Counted from the stretch's first letter, positions 46,189 through 56,045 are shown. The stretch: DNA of 64,000 nt from Sinorhizobium chiapasense (GCF_036488675.1 NZ_CP133151.1:124001-188000); one strand, 5' to 3'. The notes: generated by a model from the letters alone, not told the origin. Program-made: numbers and translations.

Positions 46189-46485
46189 ATGTGCATCGGC
46201 ATTCCCATGCGGGTTGTCGCCGCCAATGAGTTCGTTGCTGAGTGCGAGCGTCATGGCGCAATATCCTCGATCTCCCTCTTGCTTGTCGGCCCTCAGCCGC
46301 CTGGGACCCAGGTTCTCACTCATCTCGGCTCCGCCATCCGCGTGCTCGGTGCCGACGAGGCACGCGCGATCGACGACGCTCTTGCCGGCCTCGCCGAAGC
46401 CAGCGAAGGCCGCGCCTTCGAGACGTTCTTTGACGATCTCGTTTCCCGCGAACTCGAATTGCCGCGGCATCTTCGCACCGAGTGA
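46189..46485 (+). CDS. hupF: Hydrogenase assembly chaperone HupF (HypC/HupF family)
   Basis: 98 residues, starting MCIGIPMRVV with the essential N-terminal cysteine. HupF protects HupL during maturation in the presence of oxygen and is a paralogue of HypC, which is also encoded in this cluster. GAGGAGG precedes the ATG. The 156 bases between hupD and hupF hold no hupE-like permease gene, though hupE is found here in R. leguminosarum. Confidence 0.92.
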   Translation: MCIGIPMRVVAANEFVAECERHGAISSISLLLVGPQPPGTQVLTHLGSAIRVLGADEARAIDDALAGLAEASEGRAFETFFDDLVSRELELPRHLRTE

Positions 46486-46626
46486 AACGAACACGTCCAA
46501 ACTGGAAATCGACGTTGCCGCCGATTATCGCTTTTTCCAACAGATCAAAGGAACTTTCCTCAGTCTGGCACGTCGCTTGCAAAACATCCTTCGCAACATC
46601 CTGCGTGCTGATTTGTGGAGGAGAAA

Positions 46627-47081
46627 ATGCCATCTATTCTGGTCCCCACCGTGAGCGAGCGGGCGCCATCCGTCGCCGACAACACGAACATCGATGTTTT
46701 CCTCTTCCCGCCGGCGGGCGAACCCGACAACCACCCCATGCTGTTCCCCGCCCATGATTCAACGCAGCGGGCCGAGGCCGATGATGTCGCCGTCGTTCCT
46801 CTCGACTTCCCGCTGTTCTTCCAGGGCCGCCTGCGCGGCTCTGTGATTGGCGGCGCGGCCGAGGGCAAGCTCAGCCCCGGTTCAACGTCGTCTTGCGGCG
46901 TTTGGTTGCTATGCAACGGAAGCGGCCGGTGAACGTGCTCGGCGAGGTTCACGATCGGTCGCAATTTGTCGGGAAGCTCGGCGGCCGTCTGTCGCCCGAC
47001 GCGTCAGTCACGGTGCACTCAGGCGGGCCGAAGGTCGAGACGCCGGTTTTTGGGTCGCCCCGGAAACTGACAGGGCGGTGA
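46627..47081 (+). pseudogene. hupG: hupG (HyaE-like small-subunit chaperone), apparent frameshift
   Basis: The frame opened by the ATG (GTGGAGGAG ahead) gives MPSILVPTVSERAP, NTNIDVFLFPPAGEP, DVAVVPLDFP, FFQGRLRGSVIGGAAEGKL and then stops at 46932 with unrelated sequence. From about 46875 the next frame continues as PRFNVVLRRLVAMQRKRP and RSQFVGKLGGRLSPDASVTV with HSGGPKVETPVFG, as expected for the HupG C-terminus, and stops so that TGATG joins hupH. One more C in the run CCCC (46875-46878) restores an intact gene of about 150 residues. HupG is thought to guard the small subunit in air. Confidence 0.75.
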
Positions 47082-47869
47082 TGACGGTGATAGGCGCTGA
47101 ACCGCCCCGCAAGCTCAATTTCCTCGCGACAAGCAACGCGGAGGAGCTGATCCGCCGATGCTGGAGGACAGCGCTGCTCCTGCCGGGGCTGGCCGATGCG
47201 CTCGCGGTTCAGAAGGGTGACCGGCCGTGCCGGCTGTTCGACATCACCGACTATCCCGAGCACGACAAGGAACTGATCACCCACATTCTCGGTGAGGGCG
47301 AGGTTGCCGGTGTCGCGATGCTGGAGAACGGCATCACCGCTCAGATGCAGGAGGCTGTCATGGCCGGCATCTGGCGGATCCGCTTCACCGCCGCCGGAGG
47401 CCACCTCGTCGGCGACTATATCGAGGTTGGGAGCATTCCCGCCGCCGTCACGCAGGCCTGTTCCGGACTACCGGCATCGATCAGCCATGGCGCCGCGCCG
47501 GCAGGCGCCATGAATGTCATGCCCGTGCTCACTGAGATCGGTGACCGCATCACCCGTCATCGCGACAGCGATCCGGCCCATGTCATCACCTTGTCGCTCT
47601 TCCCCATGAGCCCGGAAGACATGGTCTTCCTGCAAAATTCACTGGGTGTCGGGCCGGTGCGGCTCACCTCGCGCGGATACGGAGCCTGCCGCATCGTCGC
47701 GACCGGCACACGCAATGTCTGGTCGGTCCAGTTCTGTAACGCCATGGACATGATCATCCTCGATACGCTGGAGATCTCCGACATACCCTCAGCCGCCATT
47801 GCCGCCGAGGAGGATTTCCATGACTCGGAGATGCGGCTCCGCGAGATGGAGGAGGCCTATTTCAAATGA
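47081..47869 (+). CDS. hupH: Hydrogenase expression/assembly protein HupH (HyaF family)
   Basis: 262 residues from this ATG. Family patterns include ITHILGEGEVAGVAMLENG, QEAVMAGIWRIRF, GAMNVMPVLTEI, MSPEDMVFLQNSLG and RNVWSVQFCNAMD. The function is in small-subunit/large-subunit maturation. The frame upstream of the ATG still reads AGFWVAPE, which other HupH proteins have right after their initiator methionine (from memory), but no start codon is found in front of it, so the normal start seems lost. The chosen ATG overlaps the hupG stop (TGATG); a GTG precedes it. Confidence 0.85.
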   Translation: MTVIGAEPPRKLNFLATSNAEELIRRCWRTALLLPGLADALAVQKGDRPCRLFDITDYPEHDKELITHILGEGEVAGVAMLENGITAQMQEAVMAGIWRIRFTAAGGHLVGDYIEVGSIPAAVTQACSGLPASISHGAAPAGAMNVMPVLTEIGDRITRHRDSDPAHVITLSLFPMSPEDMVFLQNSLGVGPVRLTSRGYGACRIVATGTRNVWSVQFCNAMDMIILDTLEISDIPSAAIAAEEDFHDSEMRLREMEEAYFK

Positions 47870-48063
47870 GCGCCTTCGACAATTTCGGGAAGTGCGAGAC
47901 CGTATCTGGCGACCGGATGGAATGCAGTATCTGCTGGCGCGTCTATGCTCCCGCCGCCGGCGACCCGGTCTCGCAGATTCCACCGAGCACGCCGTTTGCC
48001 GACCTGCCGGGGGAATGGCGCTGCCCGAATTGCGATGCACTCGAAGTTGAGGTTGGGCGGTGA
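47866..48063 (+). CDS. hupI: Rubredoxin-like protein HupI
   Basis: 65 residues. Two iron-binding pairs: [10 protein letters not shown] (CxxC) and WRCPNCDAL (CPxC), as in rubredoxins. HupI is thought to protect or donate electrons in assembly of the small-subunit clusters under oxygen. The ATG overlaps the hupH stop (ATGA), and its stop overlaps hupJ (TGATG). Confidence 0.95.
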   Translation: MSAFDNFGKCETVSGDRMECSICWRVYAPAAGDPVSQIPPSTPFADLPGEWRCPNCDALEVEVGR

Positions 48064-48584
48064 TGGGTGCCAGCATCAAGGGAGCCGAACCCAATCGGGC
48101 GCTGGCGCTCGGCCAACGGTTAGAAGCCCGCTATCGACACATTCACGCAACCGCCATGACTGACGTGCCGATCTGCAATCCCGCACTCACAGTCGCGGCT
48201 ACGGGCTTCCGGACCTATCGCGGCCGCGCCTTCGGTATTGTGACCACGCCATGGTTCATGAATCTCGTGGCCGTGGATCTGCCTGACGGGGCACCTGCCG
48301 CGCCCGTCGCCACCGGCACGACCCTCAGTATCGGCCTTCCCGCGGGCGAAGTCGAATTCATAGCCGGAAAGCTCCACGCGATCGGCCGCGTCGATTCCTG
48401 CGCGCTGCTCTCGCCGGTCTTCGAATTCGCCACGATGGAGGCGGCATTGGAAATGGCGGAGGAGGCCGCCCGCGCCTTCTTCGATCGCGGCACGCTCGAG
48501 CCGGCACCGGCACCACCTGCTGTCATCAACCGGCGGCACCTGTTGCGCGGACATTTCCGCCGACGCGAGGAGGAGTCGGAATGA
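48063..48584 (+). CDS. hupJ: Hydrogenase assembly chaperone HupJ (HybE family)
   Basis: 173 residues. HybE-family features: [28 protein letters not shown] in two parts near the N-terminus, [18 protein letters not shown], then [15 protein letters not shown] and [12 protein letters not shown]. It assists export-competent assembly of the small subunit. The C-terminal [13 protein letters not shown] is a common end. TGATG joins it with hupI, and ATGA with hupK. Confidence 0.93.
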   Translation: MGASIKGAEPNRALALGQRLEARYRHIHATAMTDVPICNPALTVAATGFRTYRGRAFGIVTTPWFMNLVAVDLPDGAPAAPVATGTTLSIGLPAGEVEFIAGKLHAIGRVDSCALLSPVFEFATMEAALEMAEEAARAFFDRGTLEPAPAPPAVINRRHLLRGHFRRREEESE

Positions 48585-49693
48585 CATTCCTTCGCGGGCC
48601 GGGCAAGATGAGGATCGCAGTGACGGTGTCGCGCGCAGTTGCCTGTTCCGTCGAAGTTAAAGCGAACCGTCCGCTGGGGCTAACTCGCATGTTCGTCGGA
48701 CGCCGGCCGGAGGACGCGCCCAGACTCGCACGGCAGGTGTTTTCGCTCTGTGGCTTTTCGCAGTCGGTTGCCTCCAGGCTCGCGGTCCTCAATGCGGCGG
48801 ATCTACCGATGGGTGAAGAGGAGCGCGCCGCCGCCGCCGCAGGTCTGCACGCGGAACGGATCTTCGAAACACTGCGGGCGCTGATCCTCCATTGGCCGTC
48901 GCCATTGTCCGCCGCGCTCGCGGCGGCCGCCGGCGGATATCTGCGAAAGGCACTGGCCGCCTCACAAGCGATCATTACGGAGGCGCGTACCGGCAAGATC
49001 AACCCACGACACCTCGCTTCGGCGATCGCCCGCCTCTGCTCGGCGGCTGCGGCGATGGGAATTTCCGGCCCGGGCGACATGACAGTGTCGGGATCGGTCT
49101 GCGCAGCAATGCTGAAAGATATAGACGACGATCGCGTTTTCGTTGGCCGGAGACCCAACGCGCTGACCGTCGAAGATGATCTGGAGGTCATCGCCCGGCT
49201 TTGTGATGAACCCGATTATACGAGACTGCCGCATCTTCCCGGCCGGGTTGTCGAGACGGGGGCCTACGCCCGGCGCGCAGCGGCGGGAGCTTCCGCGGGC
49301 TCCCATCTCGCGCAGCGGTTCCTGGCCCGGATCGGCGATGTCCGGTTCTGCCTCGGGCAACTAACGACTCTCGCCGGTACCGGCGAAGTTGACTGGCCAA
49401 CGCTCGCCTGCGGTGCGCCGACGCCGGGCGCGGGCGGTTACGGCGCCGTGGAATGCGCGCGGGGCCGGCTCTATCATCAGGCAGAGATAGGCGACGACGG
49501 CAGGCTTTCGGCCTATCGCATCCTTGCCCCGACGGAATGGAACTTTCACCCGGCCGGTCCTTTCGTAGAAACTCTTCTGGGGTCGCGGATCGGCTCCGAC
49601 CATTCCGCTACCCGGTCTGTCTCGCGGCTCGCCGTCCTGTTCGATCCTTGCGTGGCTATCGAAGTCGCTATCCGCGAGGCCGCAAATGCATGA
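48581..49693 (+). CDS. hupK: Hydrogenase expression protein HupK
   Basis: 370 residues, a remote relative of the large subunit that is thought to hold the Fe(CN)2CO group during aerobic assembly of HupL. The C-terminal part has [37 protein letters not shown] and [13 protein letters not shown], which mirrors the DPCxxC end of HupL with only one cysteine. The N-terminal half is rich in alanine. It overlaps hupJ and hypA by a few bases. Confidence 0.93.
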   Translation: MTFLRGPGKMRIAVTVSRAVACSVEVKANRPLGLTRMFVGRRPEDAPRLARQVFSLCGFSQSVASRLAVLNAADLPMGEEERAAAAAGLHAERIFETLRALILHWPSPLSAALAAAAGGYLRKALAASQAIITEARTGKINPRHLASAIARLCSAAAAMGISGPGDMTVSGSVCAAMLKDIDDDRVFVGRRPNALTVEDDLEVIARLCDEPDYTRLPHLPGRVVETGAYARRAAAGASAGSHLAQRFLARIGDVRFCLGQLTTLAGTGEVDWPTLACGAPTPGAGGYGAVECARGRLYHQAEIGDDGRLSAYRILAPTEWNFHPAGPFVETLLGSRIGSDHSATRSVSRLAVLFDPCVAIEVAIREAANA

Positions 49694-50027
49694 AATGTCA
49701 CTGATGGAAAGCGTGATCGAGATCATCTGCGAGACCGCGCGCCTGAATGGTGCAAGGCGGGTCAAGTCGGTCCGTCTCGATGTCGGCGTACTGAGCCACG
49801 TCGATCCCGACGCGTTGCTCTTCTGTTACGAAGCGGTGCGGCACGGCACGCTCGCGGATCGCGCGCGGCTCGAGATCAACCGCATCGCCGGCGAGGGCTG
49901 GTGCCTCGATTGCGGCACGGCAGTTGCTTTGAAGGAACGGTTCGGCGCCTGCCCGCATTGCGGGCGCCATCGCGTGCAAATGACGGCAGGCGACGAATTG
50001 AAAATCAGGGACATGGAGGTGATTTGA
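49686..50027 (+). CDS. hypA: Hydrogenase nickel incorporation protein HypA
   Basis: 113 residues beginning [13 protein letters not shown], with His2 the nickel ligand, and a zinc site [21 protein letters not shown] (CxxC..CxxC, shown in order). HypA delivers nickel to HupL together with HypB. The stop overlaps the hypB ATG. Confidence 0.96.
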   Translation: MHEMSLMESVIEIICETARLNGARRVKSVRLDVGVLSHVDPDALLFCYEAVRHGTLADRARLEINRIAGEGWCLDCGTAVALKERFGACPHCGRHRVQMTAGDELKIRDMEVI

Positions 50028-50908
50028 TGTGTGCAATATGCGGTTGCGGGACATCGCCTGTCGAAGGCCACAAGCACGAGGCGGGCAGCCATGGTCATGG
50101 CCACGGCGGTGGGCCCGACCATGACCATCATCACCACCATGGTGACGATCATCATTCTCACCATCATGCAGAGGACGGCTCGGCCGACTGCCGCCAGGGC
50201 ATTGCCGGCGTGCATGTTCCTGGCATGAGCCAGGAACGGATCATCCAGGTCGAGAGGGAGATCCTCTCCAAGAACGACACCTATGCCACCGAAAATCGGA
50301 GACATTTCGCAGACCAGGGCGTTTTCGCGCTCAACTTCGTCTCCAGCCCGGGCTCGGGCAAGACCAGCCTGCTTGTGCGGACGATCAGCGAGCTCAAGGA
50401 GCGTGTTACGATCAATGTCATCGAAGGCGACCAGCAGACCTCGAATGACGCGGCCCGCATTCGCGAGACAGGCGCCCGCGCAGTTCAGATCAACACCGGC
50501 AAGGGATGCCATCTCGACGCCCATATGGTCGGCCATGCGGTCGAGGATCTCGCGCCTGAGCCGGGCTCTGTGCTCTTCATCGAGAATGTCGGTAATCTTG
50601 TCTGTCCCGCCGCTTTCGATCTTGGCGAGGCTCACAAGGTCGTGGTGCTCTCGGTCACCGAGGGCGAGGACAAGCCGCTCAAATATCCCGACATGTTCGC
50701 CGCCGCCGACCTGATGATCCTCAATAAGGCGGACCTGCTCCCGCATCTCGACTTCGATGTCGGGCTGTGCATTTCCAACGCGCGGCTCGTCAATCCGCGG
50801 CTGCAGACGCTGATTGTCTCCGCCCGCACGGGGGAGGGGATGGAGGCCTTATATAGCTGGCTCGAAGCATCCGCTGCGCGGCAAGATAAGCAATCGAAGG
50901 TGGTGTGA
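50027..50908 (+). CDS. hypB: Hydrogenase nickel incorporation GTPase HypB
   Basis: 293 residues. The N-terminal MCAICGCG metal motif is followed by a histidine-rich stretch at about residues 16-55 with 16 histidines, as in rhizobial HypB where it stores nickel. The GTPase part has the Walker [32 protein letters not shown] and the base-recognition NKADLLP. Without a HupE nickel permease in this cluster, the storage domain may be more important (inference). The ATG overlaps the hypA stop. Confidence 0.96.
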   Translation: MCAICGCGTSPVEGHKHEAGSHGHGHGGGPDHDHHHHHGDDHHSHHHAEDGSADCRQGIAGVHVPGMSQERIIQVEREILSKNDTYATENRRHFADQGVFALNFVSSPGSGKTSLLVRTISELKERVTINVIEGDQQTSNDAARIRETGARAVQINTGKGCHLDAHMVGHAVEDLAPEPGSVLFIENVGNLVCPAAFDLGEAHKVVVLSVTEGEDKPLKYPDMFAAADLMILNKADLLPHLDFDVGLCISNARLVNPRLQTLIVSARTGEGMEALYSWLEASAARQDKQSKVV

Positions 50909-50911
50909 ACA

Positions 50912-53188
50912 ATGGCGCGGGTGCTCGCACGACCGATCGAAAGCCGGGTCCGGCGGCTGCGGCTGCGCGTGCGCGGTACCGTGCAGGGCGTCGGCTTCCG
51001 GCCTTTCGTCTACAGGCTCGCGTGCGAGATGCGGCTTTCCGGGTTTGTCCTTAATGACAGTGAAGGCGTGCTGATCGAGATCGAGGGCCTGGATCCAGAC
51101 CGCTTCCCCGAGGCGATCCGCACCCAGGCGCCGCCGCTCGCCCGTATCGATGCTTTGGACGTACTGGAGCTGCCGCCGATCGGCGGCGGTCGGTTCGACA
51201 TCCTCGATAGCCTCGACGGCAGGAGTGCGACCCGTATCGGCGCCGACGCCGCGATTTGCGAGGAATGCCGGCGGGAACTCACGGATCCGGGGAGCCGGTT
51301 TTTTGGCTATCCCTTCGTCAACTGTACCCAATGCGGGCCGCGCTTCACCATAACCAGCGCGCTTCCTTACGACCGCGCCCAGACCTCGATGGCCTCGTTT
51401 TCGATGTGTGGTGCCTGCGCGGCGGACTATGTCGACCCGGAGAGCCGTCGCTTCCACGCCGAGCCAGTTGCTTGTCCTGAGTGTGGTCCAAGCCTCAGCC
51501 ATCCAGTCGCCGACATGGCGGCGCGACTTGAAGGCGGCGCGATCGTCGCACTGAAGGGGGTCGGCGGGTTCCACCTGTTCTGCGATGCACGCAACGATGC
51601 GGCGATCGCGCGCCTCAGGCGGCGCAAGGCCCGCGAAGTGAAGCCCTTCGCCGTCATGGTGCGGGATATCGCGGCGGCACGGCAGCTGGCGCGGCTGACG
51701 GACGCCGAAGAGGCCTTGCTGACTTCGCCGGCGAGCCCGATCGTTCTGGTGGAGGCCGTTGCCGGCAAGCTGTCCAATCTCGTTGCTCCCGGACTCGGGC
51801 GGATAGGCTTCATTGTGGCCTACGCACCGGCGCACCTGCTCCTGTTCGATGAACTCTCCCGTCTTTCGCCGCACTGTCCCCCTGCGCTGGTCGCGACCAG
51901 CGCCAATCCCGGCGGCGAGCCGCTCGTTGCCGATAATGCGGATGCCGAGCTGCGCCTTTCGGCGATCGCCGATCTGATCGTCACCCATGATCGCGACATC
52001 GTCGCCCGCGCCGACGACTCCGTCATGCAAGTTGTTGACGGCGCGCCCGCCTTCATCCGCCGCGCCCGCGGCTTCGTGCCAGAGCCCGTCGACCTTGGCG
52101 CGGACGGACCTTCCGTGATCGCCACCGGTACAGACCTCAAGAACACCGTCTGCGTCACGCGCGGTCGCGAAGCGTTTCTGTCGCAGCATGTGGGCGGCCT
52201 CGACAATGCGGAGGCGATACGCTTCCAGCGCGAAGCGGCGACCCATCTCCGTTCGATCCTTGACGTGACGTTGGAATTCGCGGTCTGCGACCTGCATCCG
52301 GATCTCCGCTCGGTGCGGATGGCGGAGAGCTTCGGTCTGCCGGTCATCCCGGTTCAGCACCATCTCGCTCATGTCGCTGCGGTGGCGGCGGAGCATCGAC
52401 TCGCCGAACCGGTCGTCGGGCTCGCGCTCGACGGCCACGGTCTTGGCACCGACGGCAGCAGTTGGGGTGGCGAGATGCTTGCGGTAGAGGGACATCGCTG
52501 GCTGCGCACAGGATCGCTCATGCCGCTGCCGCTGCCGGGTGGCGACCGGGCGGCGCGCGAACCCTGGCGCATGGGAGTCGCAGCACTTCAGGCGGCGAAC
52601 CGCATCGACCTCGCGCGGGCGCTCGAGCTCGCTCATTCCGGCGTGGCGCGATTGGCGGCGATGTTCAACCGCGGCATGCGGACCCCGGTTACGAGCAGCC
52701 TCGGTAGGCTCTTCGACGCCGCCGCGGCGATATCGGGTGTTAGCCTCGTCCAGACCCATGAGGGGCAGGCAGCGATGGAATTCGAGGCGCTGGTCCGGGC
52801 GCCGCGGTGCCTGCCCGGCGGGTATGCCATTAACGATGGAGTGCTCGACTTCCGGCCGCTCATCCTGTGTTTGGCTGAGACAGGGATGTGCGGCACCGAT
52901 GCCGCCGACCTTTTCCATGGCACGCTGATTGCCGGCCTCGCGGATTGGGCGGCGAGCGGCGCGGCCAACCTCGGCACTGGGCAGGTTGTGCTCGGCGGCG
53001 GATGTATGATGAACCGCGTGCTTGCGACGGGTCTGGCGCAGGCACTGCGGGAGCGCGACCTTGAGCCATATTTGCCACGTCTGGCGCCGGCCAATGACGG
53101 CGGCGTTGCGCTTGGCCAAGCCGCCCATGCGCGGCAGGTCATCATGGCCAAACGTGCATCTGAGGAGCAGAGCCCAACATGTGCCTAG
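50912..53188 (+). CDS. hypF: Carbamoyltransferase HypF
   Basis: 758 residues, full length. Domains in order: acylphosphatase (RGTVQGVGFRPFVYRLA, about residue 25), two zinc fingers (CEECRREL, CTQCGPRF; CGACAADY, CPECGPSL, about 105-185), YrdC-like domain (VVALKGVGGFHLFCDARND region), and Kae1-like carbamoyltransferase domain (VQHHLAHVAAV; ALDGHGLGTDGSSWGGE). It makes the cyanide ligands of the active site from carbamoyl phosphate on HypE. Overlaps hypC by 10 bases. Confidence 0.96.
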   Translation: MARVLARPIESRVRRLRLRVRGTVQGVGFRPFVYRLACEMRLSGFVLNDSEGVLIEIEGLDPDRFPEAIRTQAPPLARIDALDVLELPPIGGGRFDILDSLDGRSATRIGADAAICEECRRELTDPGSRFFGYPFVNCTQCGPRFTITSALPYDRAQTSMASFSMCGACAADYVDPESRRFHAEPVACPECGPSLSHPVADMAARLEGGAIVALKGVGGFHLFCDARNDAAIARLRRRKAREVKPFAVMVRDIAAARQLARLTDAEEALLTSPASPIVLVEAVAGKLSNLVAPGLGRIGFIVAYAPAHLLLFDELSRLSPHCPPALVATSANPGGEPLVADNADAELRLSAIADLIVTHDRDIVARADDSVMQVVDGAPAFIRRARGFVPEPVDLGADGPSVIATGTDLKNTVCVTRGREAFLSQHVGGLDNAEAIRFQREAATHLRSILDVTLEFAVCDLHPDLRSVRMAESFGLPVIPVQHHLAHVAAVAAEHRLAEPVVGLALDGHGLGTDGSSWGGEMLAVEGHRWLRTGSLMPLPLPGGDRAAREPWRMGVAALQAANRIDLARALELAHSGVARLAAMFNRGMRTPVTSSLGRLFDAAAAISGVSLVQTHEGQAAMEFEALVRAPRCLPGGYAINDGVLDFRPLILCLAETGMCGTDAADLFHGTLIAGLADWAASGAANLGTGQVVLGGGCMMNRVLATGLAQALRERDLEPYLPRLAPANDGGVALGQAAHARQVIMAKRASEEQSPTCA

Positions 53189-53406
53189 CCATACCGGTCG
53201 AGGTCAGGGAAGTGCTGCCCGACGAAATGGCGAGAGTCACGCTCGACGGCGTCTCGAAAATCATCTCGACGGCGCTGATCGACGATGTCCGGCCGGGCGA
53301 CTACGTCATCCTCCATGTCGGCTATGCGCTGACGAAGATTAATCCTGAGGAGGCGGAGCGAACGCTGGCGCTGATCCAGGAAGCCGCGATGGGTCATGCG
53401 ACATGA
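53179..53406 (+). CDS. hypC: Hydrogenase assembly chaperone HypC
   Basis: 75 residues starting MCLAIPVEV with the essential Cys2, as for the family. It carries the Fe(CN)2CO unit with HypD. Overlaps hypF at its start and hypD at its stop (ATGA). Confidence 0.96.
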   Translation: MCLAIPVEVREVLPDEMARVTLDGVSKIISTALIDDVRPGDYVILHVGYALTKINPEEAERTLALIQEAAMGHAT

Positions 53407-54560
53407 AGTATATCGACGAATATCGTAATGGAACGCTCGTCCGCGATATTGCCCGTCAGATCGCGTCGACTGCGGATCCGGCTCGCTCCTACCACTTCAT
53501 GGAGTTCTGCGGTGGACACACGCACGTGATCTCCCGCTACGGGTTTGAGGATTTGCTGCCCGACAATGTCCGGATGGTCCACGGCCCGGGTTGTCCTGTT
53601 TGCGTGCTGCCGATCGGCCGGATCGGCGCGGCGATCGCGCTCGCGATGCGTCCCGAGATCACGCTTTGCACCTATGGCGACCTGATGCGCGTACGGGACA
53701 GGAACGGTTGGAGCCTGCTCAAGGCAAAGGCGGCCGGCGCCGATATCCGCATGGTCTACTCGACCCTCGATGCGCTGAGGATCGCGGAAGCCGAGCCGCA
53801 GCGCGAGGTGGTGTTCTTCGCGATTGGCTTCGAGACGACGACACCGCCAACCGCTCTGGCGCTAAAGACGGCGATCGCCAGGAACCTCGGCAATTTCTCG
53901 ATCTTCTGCAACCATGTCGTGACCCCGGCGGCAATCCACAACATCCTGGAGAGTCCGGATGTCAGCAAGCCCGGTACGATCAAGATCGATGGCTTCATCG
54001 GCCCAGCCCATGTCAGCGCTGTGATCGGCACGAAGCCCTATGAATTCTTCGCCGAGAAATTCCGCAAACCGGTCGTGGTCGCCGGCTTCGAGCCACTCGA
54101 TGTCATCCAGGCGGTCCTGATGCTCGTGCGCCAGATCAACGACGGCAGGCACGTGGTCGAAAACCAGTATATCCGCGCGGTGACCAGACTCGGCAATGTG
54201 AAGGCCCAGGCGGAGGTGGCGAATTTCTTCGAGCTGCGCGAGAGCTTCGAATGGCGAGGCCTCGGCGAGTTGCCTTTGAGCGGCCTCAGGCTCCGGCCAC
54301 AATATGCGGCCTACGATGCCGAAAAGCGCTTTTCGATGATGACCTTCACGGCCGAGGACAATCCGGCCTGCGAATGCGGTGCCATTCTGCGCGGCGTGAA
54401 GAAACCTGCCGACTGCAAGCTGTTCGGCACGGTCTGCACGCCCGATACCCCGATGGGATCCTGCATGGTGTCGTCGGAAGGCGCCTGCGCCGCACACTGG
54501 ACCTATGGCCGCTTCCGCACGAAGGCGCGGCAACCGGATGCCGGGAGGGCGGTCGCATGA
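53403..54560 (+). CDS. hypD: Hydrogenase maturation iron-sulfur protein HypD
   Basis: 385 residues. Conserved blocks: FMEFCGGHTHVISRYG, VHGPGCPVCVLP (CPVC), FFAIGFETTTPPTA, and the C-terminal 4Fe-4S cysteines in PACECGAILRG and CTPDTPMGSCMVSSEGACAA. HypD with HypC is the scaffold where the iron receives CN and CO. Coupled to hypC and hypE by ATGA overlaps. Confidence 0.96.
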   Translation: MKYIDEYRNGTLVRDIARQIASTADPARSYHFMEFCGGHTHVISRYGFEDLLPDNVRMVHGPGCPVCVLPIGRIGAAIALAMRPEITLCTYGDLMRVRDRNGWSLLKAKAAGADIRMVYSTLDALRIAEAEPQREVVFFAIGFETTTPPTALALKTAIARNLGNFSIFCNHVVTPAAIHNILESPDVSKPGTIKIDGFIGPAHVSAVIGTKPYEFFAEKFRKPVVVAGFEPLDVIQAVLMLVRQINDGRHVVENQYIRAVTRLGNVKAQAEVANFFELRESFEWRGLGELPLSGLRLRPQYAAYDAEKRFSMMTFTAEDNPACECGAILRGVKKPADCKLFGTVCTPDTPMGSCMVSSEGACAAHWTYGRFRTKARQPDAGRAVA

Positions 54561-55609
54561 AAATGATGATGGAGGCGTACAGCCGAAACCTCGACGTTGC
54601 CAATGGGCGGGTCGATCTCTCCCATGGCGCCGGCGGACGTGCAATGGGACAGCTCATAGAGGGCATCTTTCACAAGGCCTTCGACAACATCTGGCTGCGC
54701 GCCGGCAACGACCAGTCGGCCTTCACGGTCCCGGGCGCACGCATGGTCATGAGCACTGACGGCTATGTCGTCTCGCCGCTGTTCTTTCCCGGCGGGAATA
54801 TTGGCTCGCTCGCCGTGCACGGCACGATCAACGATATCGCCATGGCCGCTGCCCGACCGCTCTATCTCTCGGCGAGCTTCATCATCGAGGAGGGTTTTCC
54901 GCTCGCCGATCTCGAACGCATCGCCGAAAGCATGGGCGTTGCTTCGCGCGCGGCCGGTGTGCCGATTATCACCGGCGATACCAAGGTGGTCGAGCGAGGC
55001 AAGGCCGACGGTGTCTTCATTTCGACGTCCGGCGTCGGCGTGGTGCCGGACGGGCTCGATCTGCGCGCCGATGCCGCCCGGCCGGGTGATGCGGTTATCC
55101 TCTCCGGCTCGATCGGTGATCATGGCATCGCGGTGATGTCGAAACGCGAGAACCTGGAATTCGATGCGGCGGTCGTCTCCGACAGCGCCGCGCTGCACGG
55201 GCTTGTGGCCGCGATGGTAGAGGCCGGTGGCAGGCAAATCCGGCTGATGCGCGATCCCACGCGCGGCGGCATCGCCGCGACGCTTAACGAAATCGCCAGC
55301 CAGTCAAAGGTCGGCTTCCATATTGACGAGGAAGCCATCCCGGTCAAACCGGAGGTGGCAGCGGCCTGCGAGTTGCTAGGGCTCGATCCGCTCAATGTCG
55401 CCAACGAGGGCAAGCTTGTCGCCGTCGCCGGGCCGGAAGGCGCCAAAGCAATCCTGGCTGCGATGCGTGCACATCCCCTCGGGCGGGAGGCGGCGCTGGT
55501 CGGACACGTCGTGGCTGACGACGATTGTTTCGTGCAGATGTCGACCTGTTTCGGCGGCGGCAGGATCGTCGACTGGCTGTCGGGCGAGCAATTGCCCAGG
55601 ATCTGCTGA
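54557..55609 (+). CDS. hypE: Hydrogenase maturation protein HypE
   Basis: 350 residues, PurM/AIR-synthase fold. The N-terminal LSHGAGGRAMGQLIEGIF and the C-terminal PRIC with the terminal cysteine that is carbamoylated and dehydrated to thiocyanate are present. The ATG overlaps the hypD stop; the open frame upstream is not HypE-like. Last gene of the cluster; no hypX or regulatory hupUV/hoxA genes follow. Confidence 0.96.
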   Translation: MKMMMEAYSRNLDVANGRVDLSHGAGGRAMGQLIEGIFHKAFDNIWLRAGNDQSAFTVPGARMVMSTDGYVVSPLFFPGGNIGSLAVHGTINDIAMAAARPLYLSASFIIEEGFPLADLERIAESMGVASRAAGVPIITGDTKVVERGKADGVFISTSGVGVVPDGLDLRADAARPGDAVILSGSIGDHGIAVMSKRENLEFDAAVVSDSAALHGLVAAMVEAGGRQIRLMRDPTRGGIAATLNEIASQSKVGFHIDEEAIPVKPEVAAACELLGLDPLNVANEGKLVAVAGPEGAKAILAAMRAHPLGREAALVGHVVADDDCFVQMSTCFGGGRIVDWLSGEQLPRIC

Positions 55610-55618
55610 GAGAGGCGA

Positions 55619-55714
55619 ATGCGCATACTGTTTACTGCGACAGCTTCAATTCTCGGTCTGAGCGGCGGCATGTCGAGTTGCGGGACGCTCGGTCATCTGC
55701 GCGTCGAGCGCTAG
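55619..55714 (+). CDS. Possible small membrane or lipoprotein-like peptide
   Basis: A 31-codon frame, MRILFTATASILGLSGG then MSSCGTLGHLRVER, 9 bases after hypE with AGAGAGGCG ahead. The hydrophobic start followed by a cysteine looks like a lipoprotein signal, though the lipobox is not classical. Too short to be certain; no homologue is known to me. Confidence 0.25.
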   Translation: MRILFTATASILGLSGGMSSCGTLGHLRVER

Positions 55715-55759
55715 CGAGGAGATTGAGGGCCGAGCCCTCGAAACGCATTGGCGTCGTGC

Positions 55760-55807
55760 ATCCATGGTGCGAATGGGTGTGATCCAAAGAATCGATTTTG
55801 CCAATCT
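55760..55807 (+). promoter_or_regulatory. nod box upstream of nodM
   Basis: ATCCATGGTGCGAATG, then GTGTGATCCAAAGAATCGAT, then TTTGCCAATCT. All three nod box blocks are present with one change in the central AAACAATC (here AAAGAATC) and one in TTACCAATC (here TTGCCAATC). It faces nodM, whose ATG is 238 bases downstream. Confidence 0.92.
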
Positions 55808-56045
55808 GTTGAGTGCAATTAGAAAGCGCTGGGCCTGACCAAACCAAGCGCATGGCGGCAGGTCGATTGTCGATATGACGCTTCTGCCAGCCGCCATTTC
55901 GGCGGCGTCACGAACGGCGACAGCAGGTGACGCGCAGCGAAGAAACGATCGCCTGTGTGAGGCGACCGAGAGCTATTGATGTAGCCTCGCTCAGACGGGG
56001 TATTTGAGTACGCCGCGGCCGGCGTGGAAGGAACGCGAAGAGGAT

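Noticed and set aside
50849..53128. Long minus-strand open frame opposite hypF
   Set aside because: Shadow of hypF, which has every expected domain.
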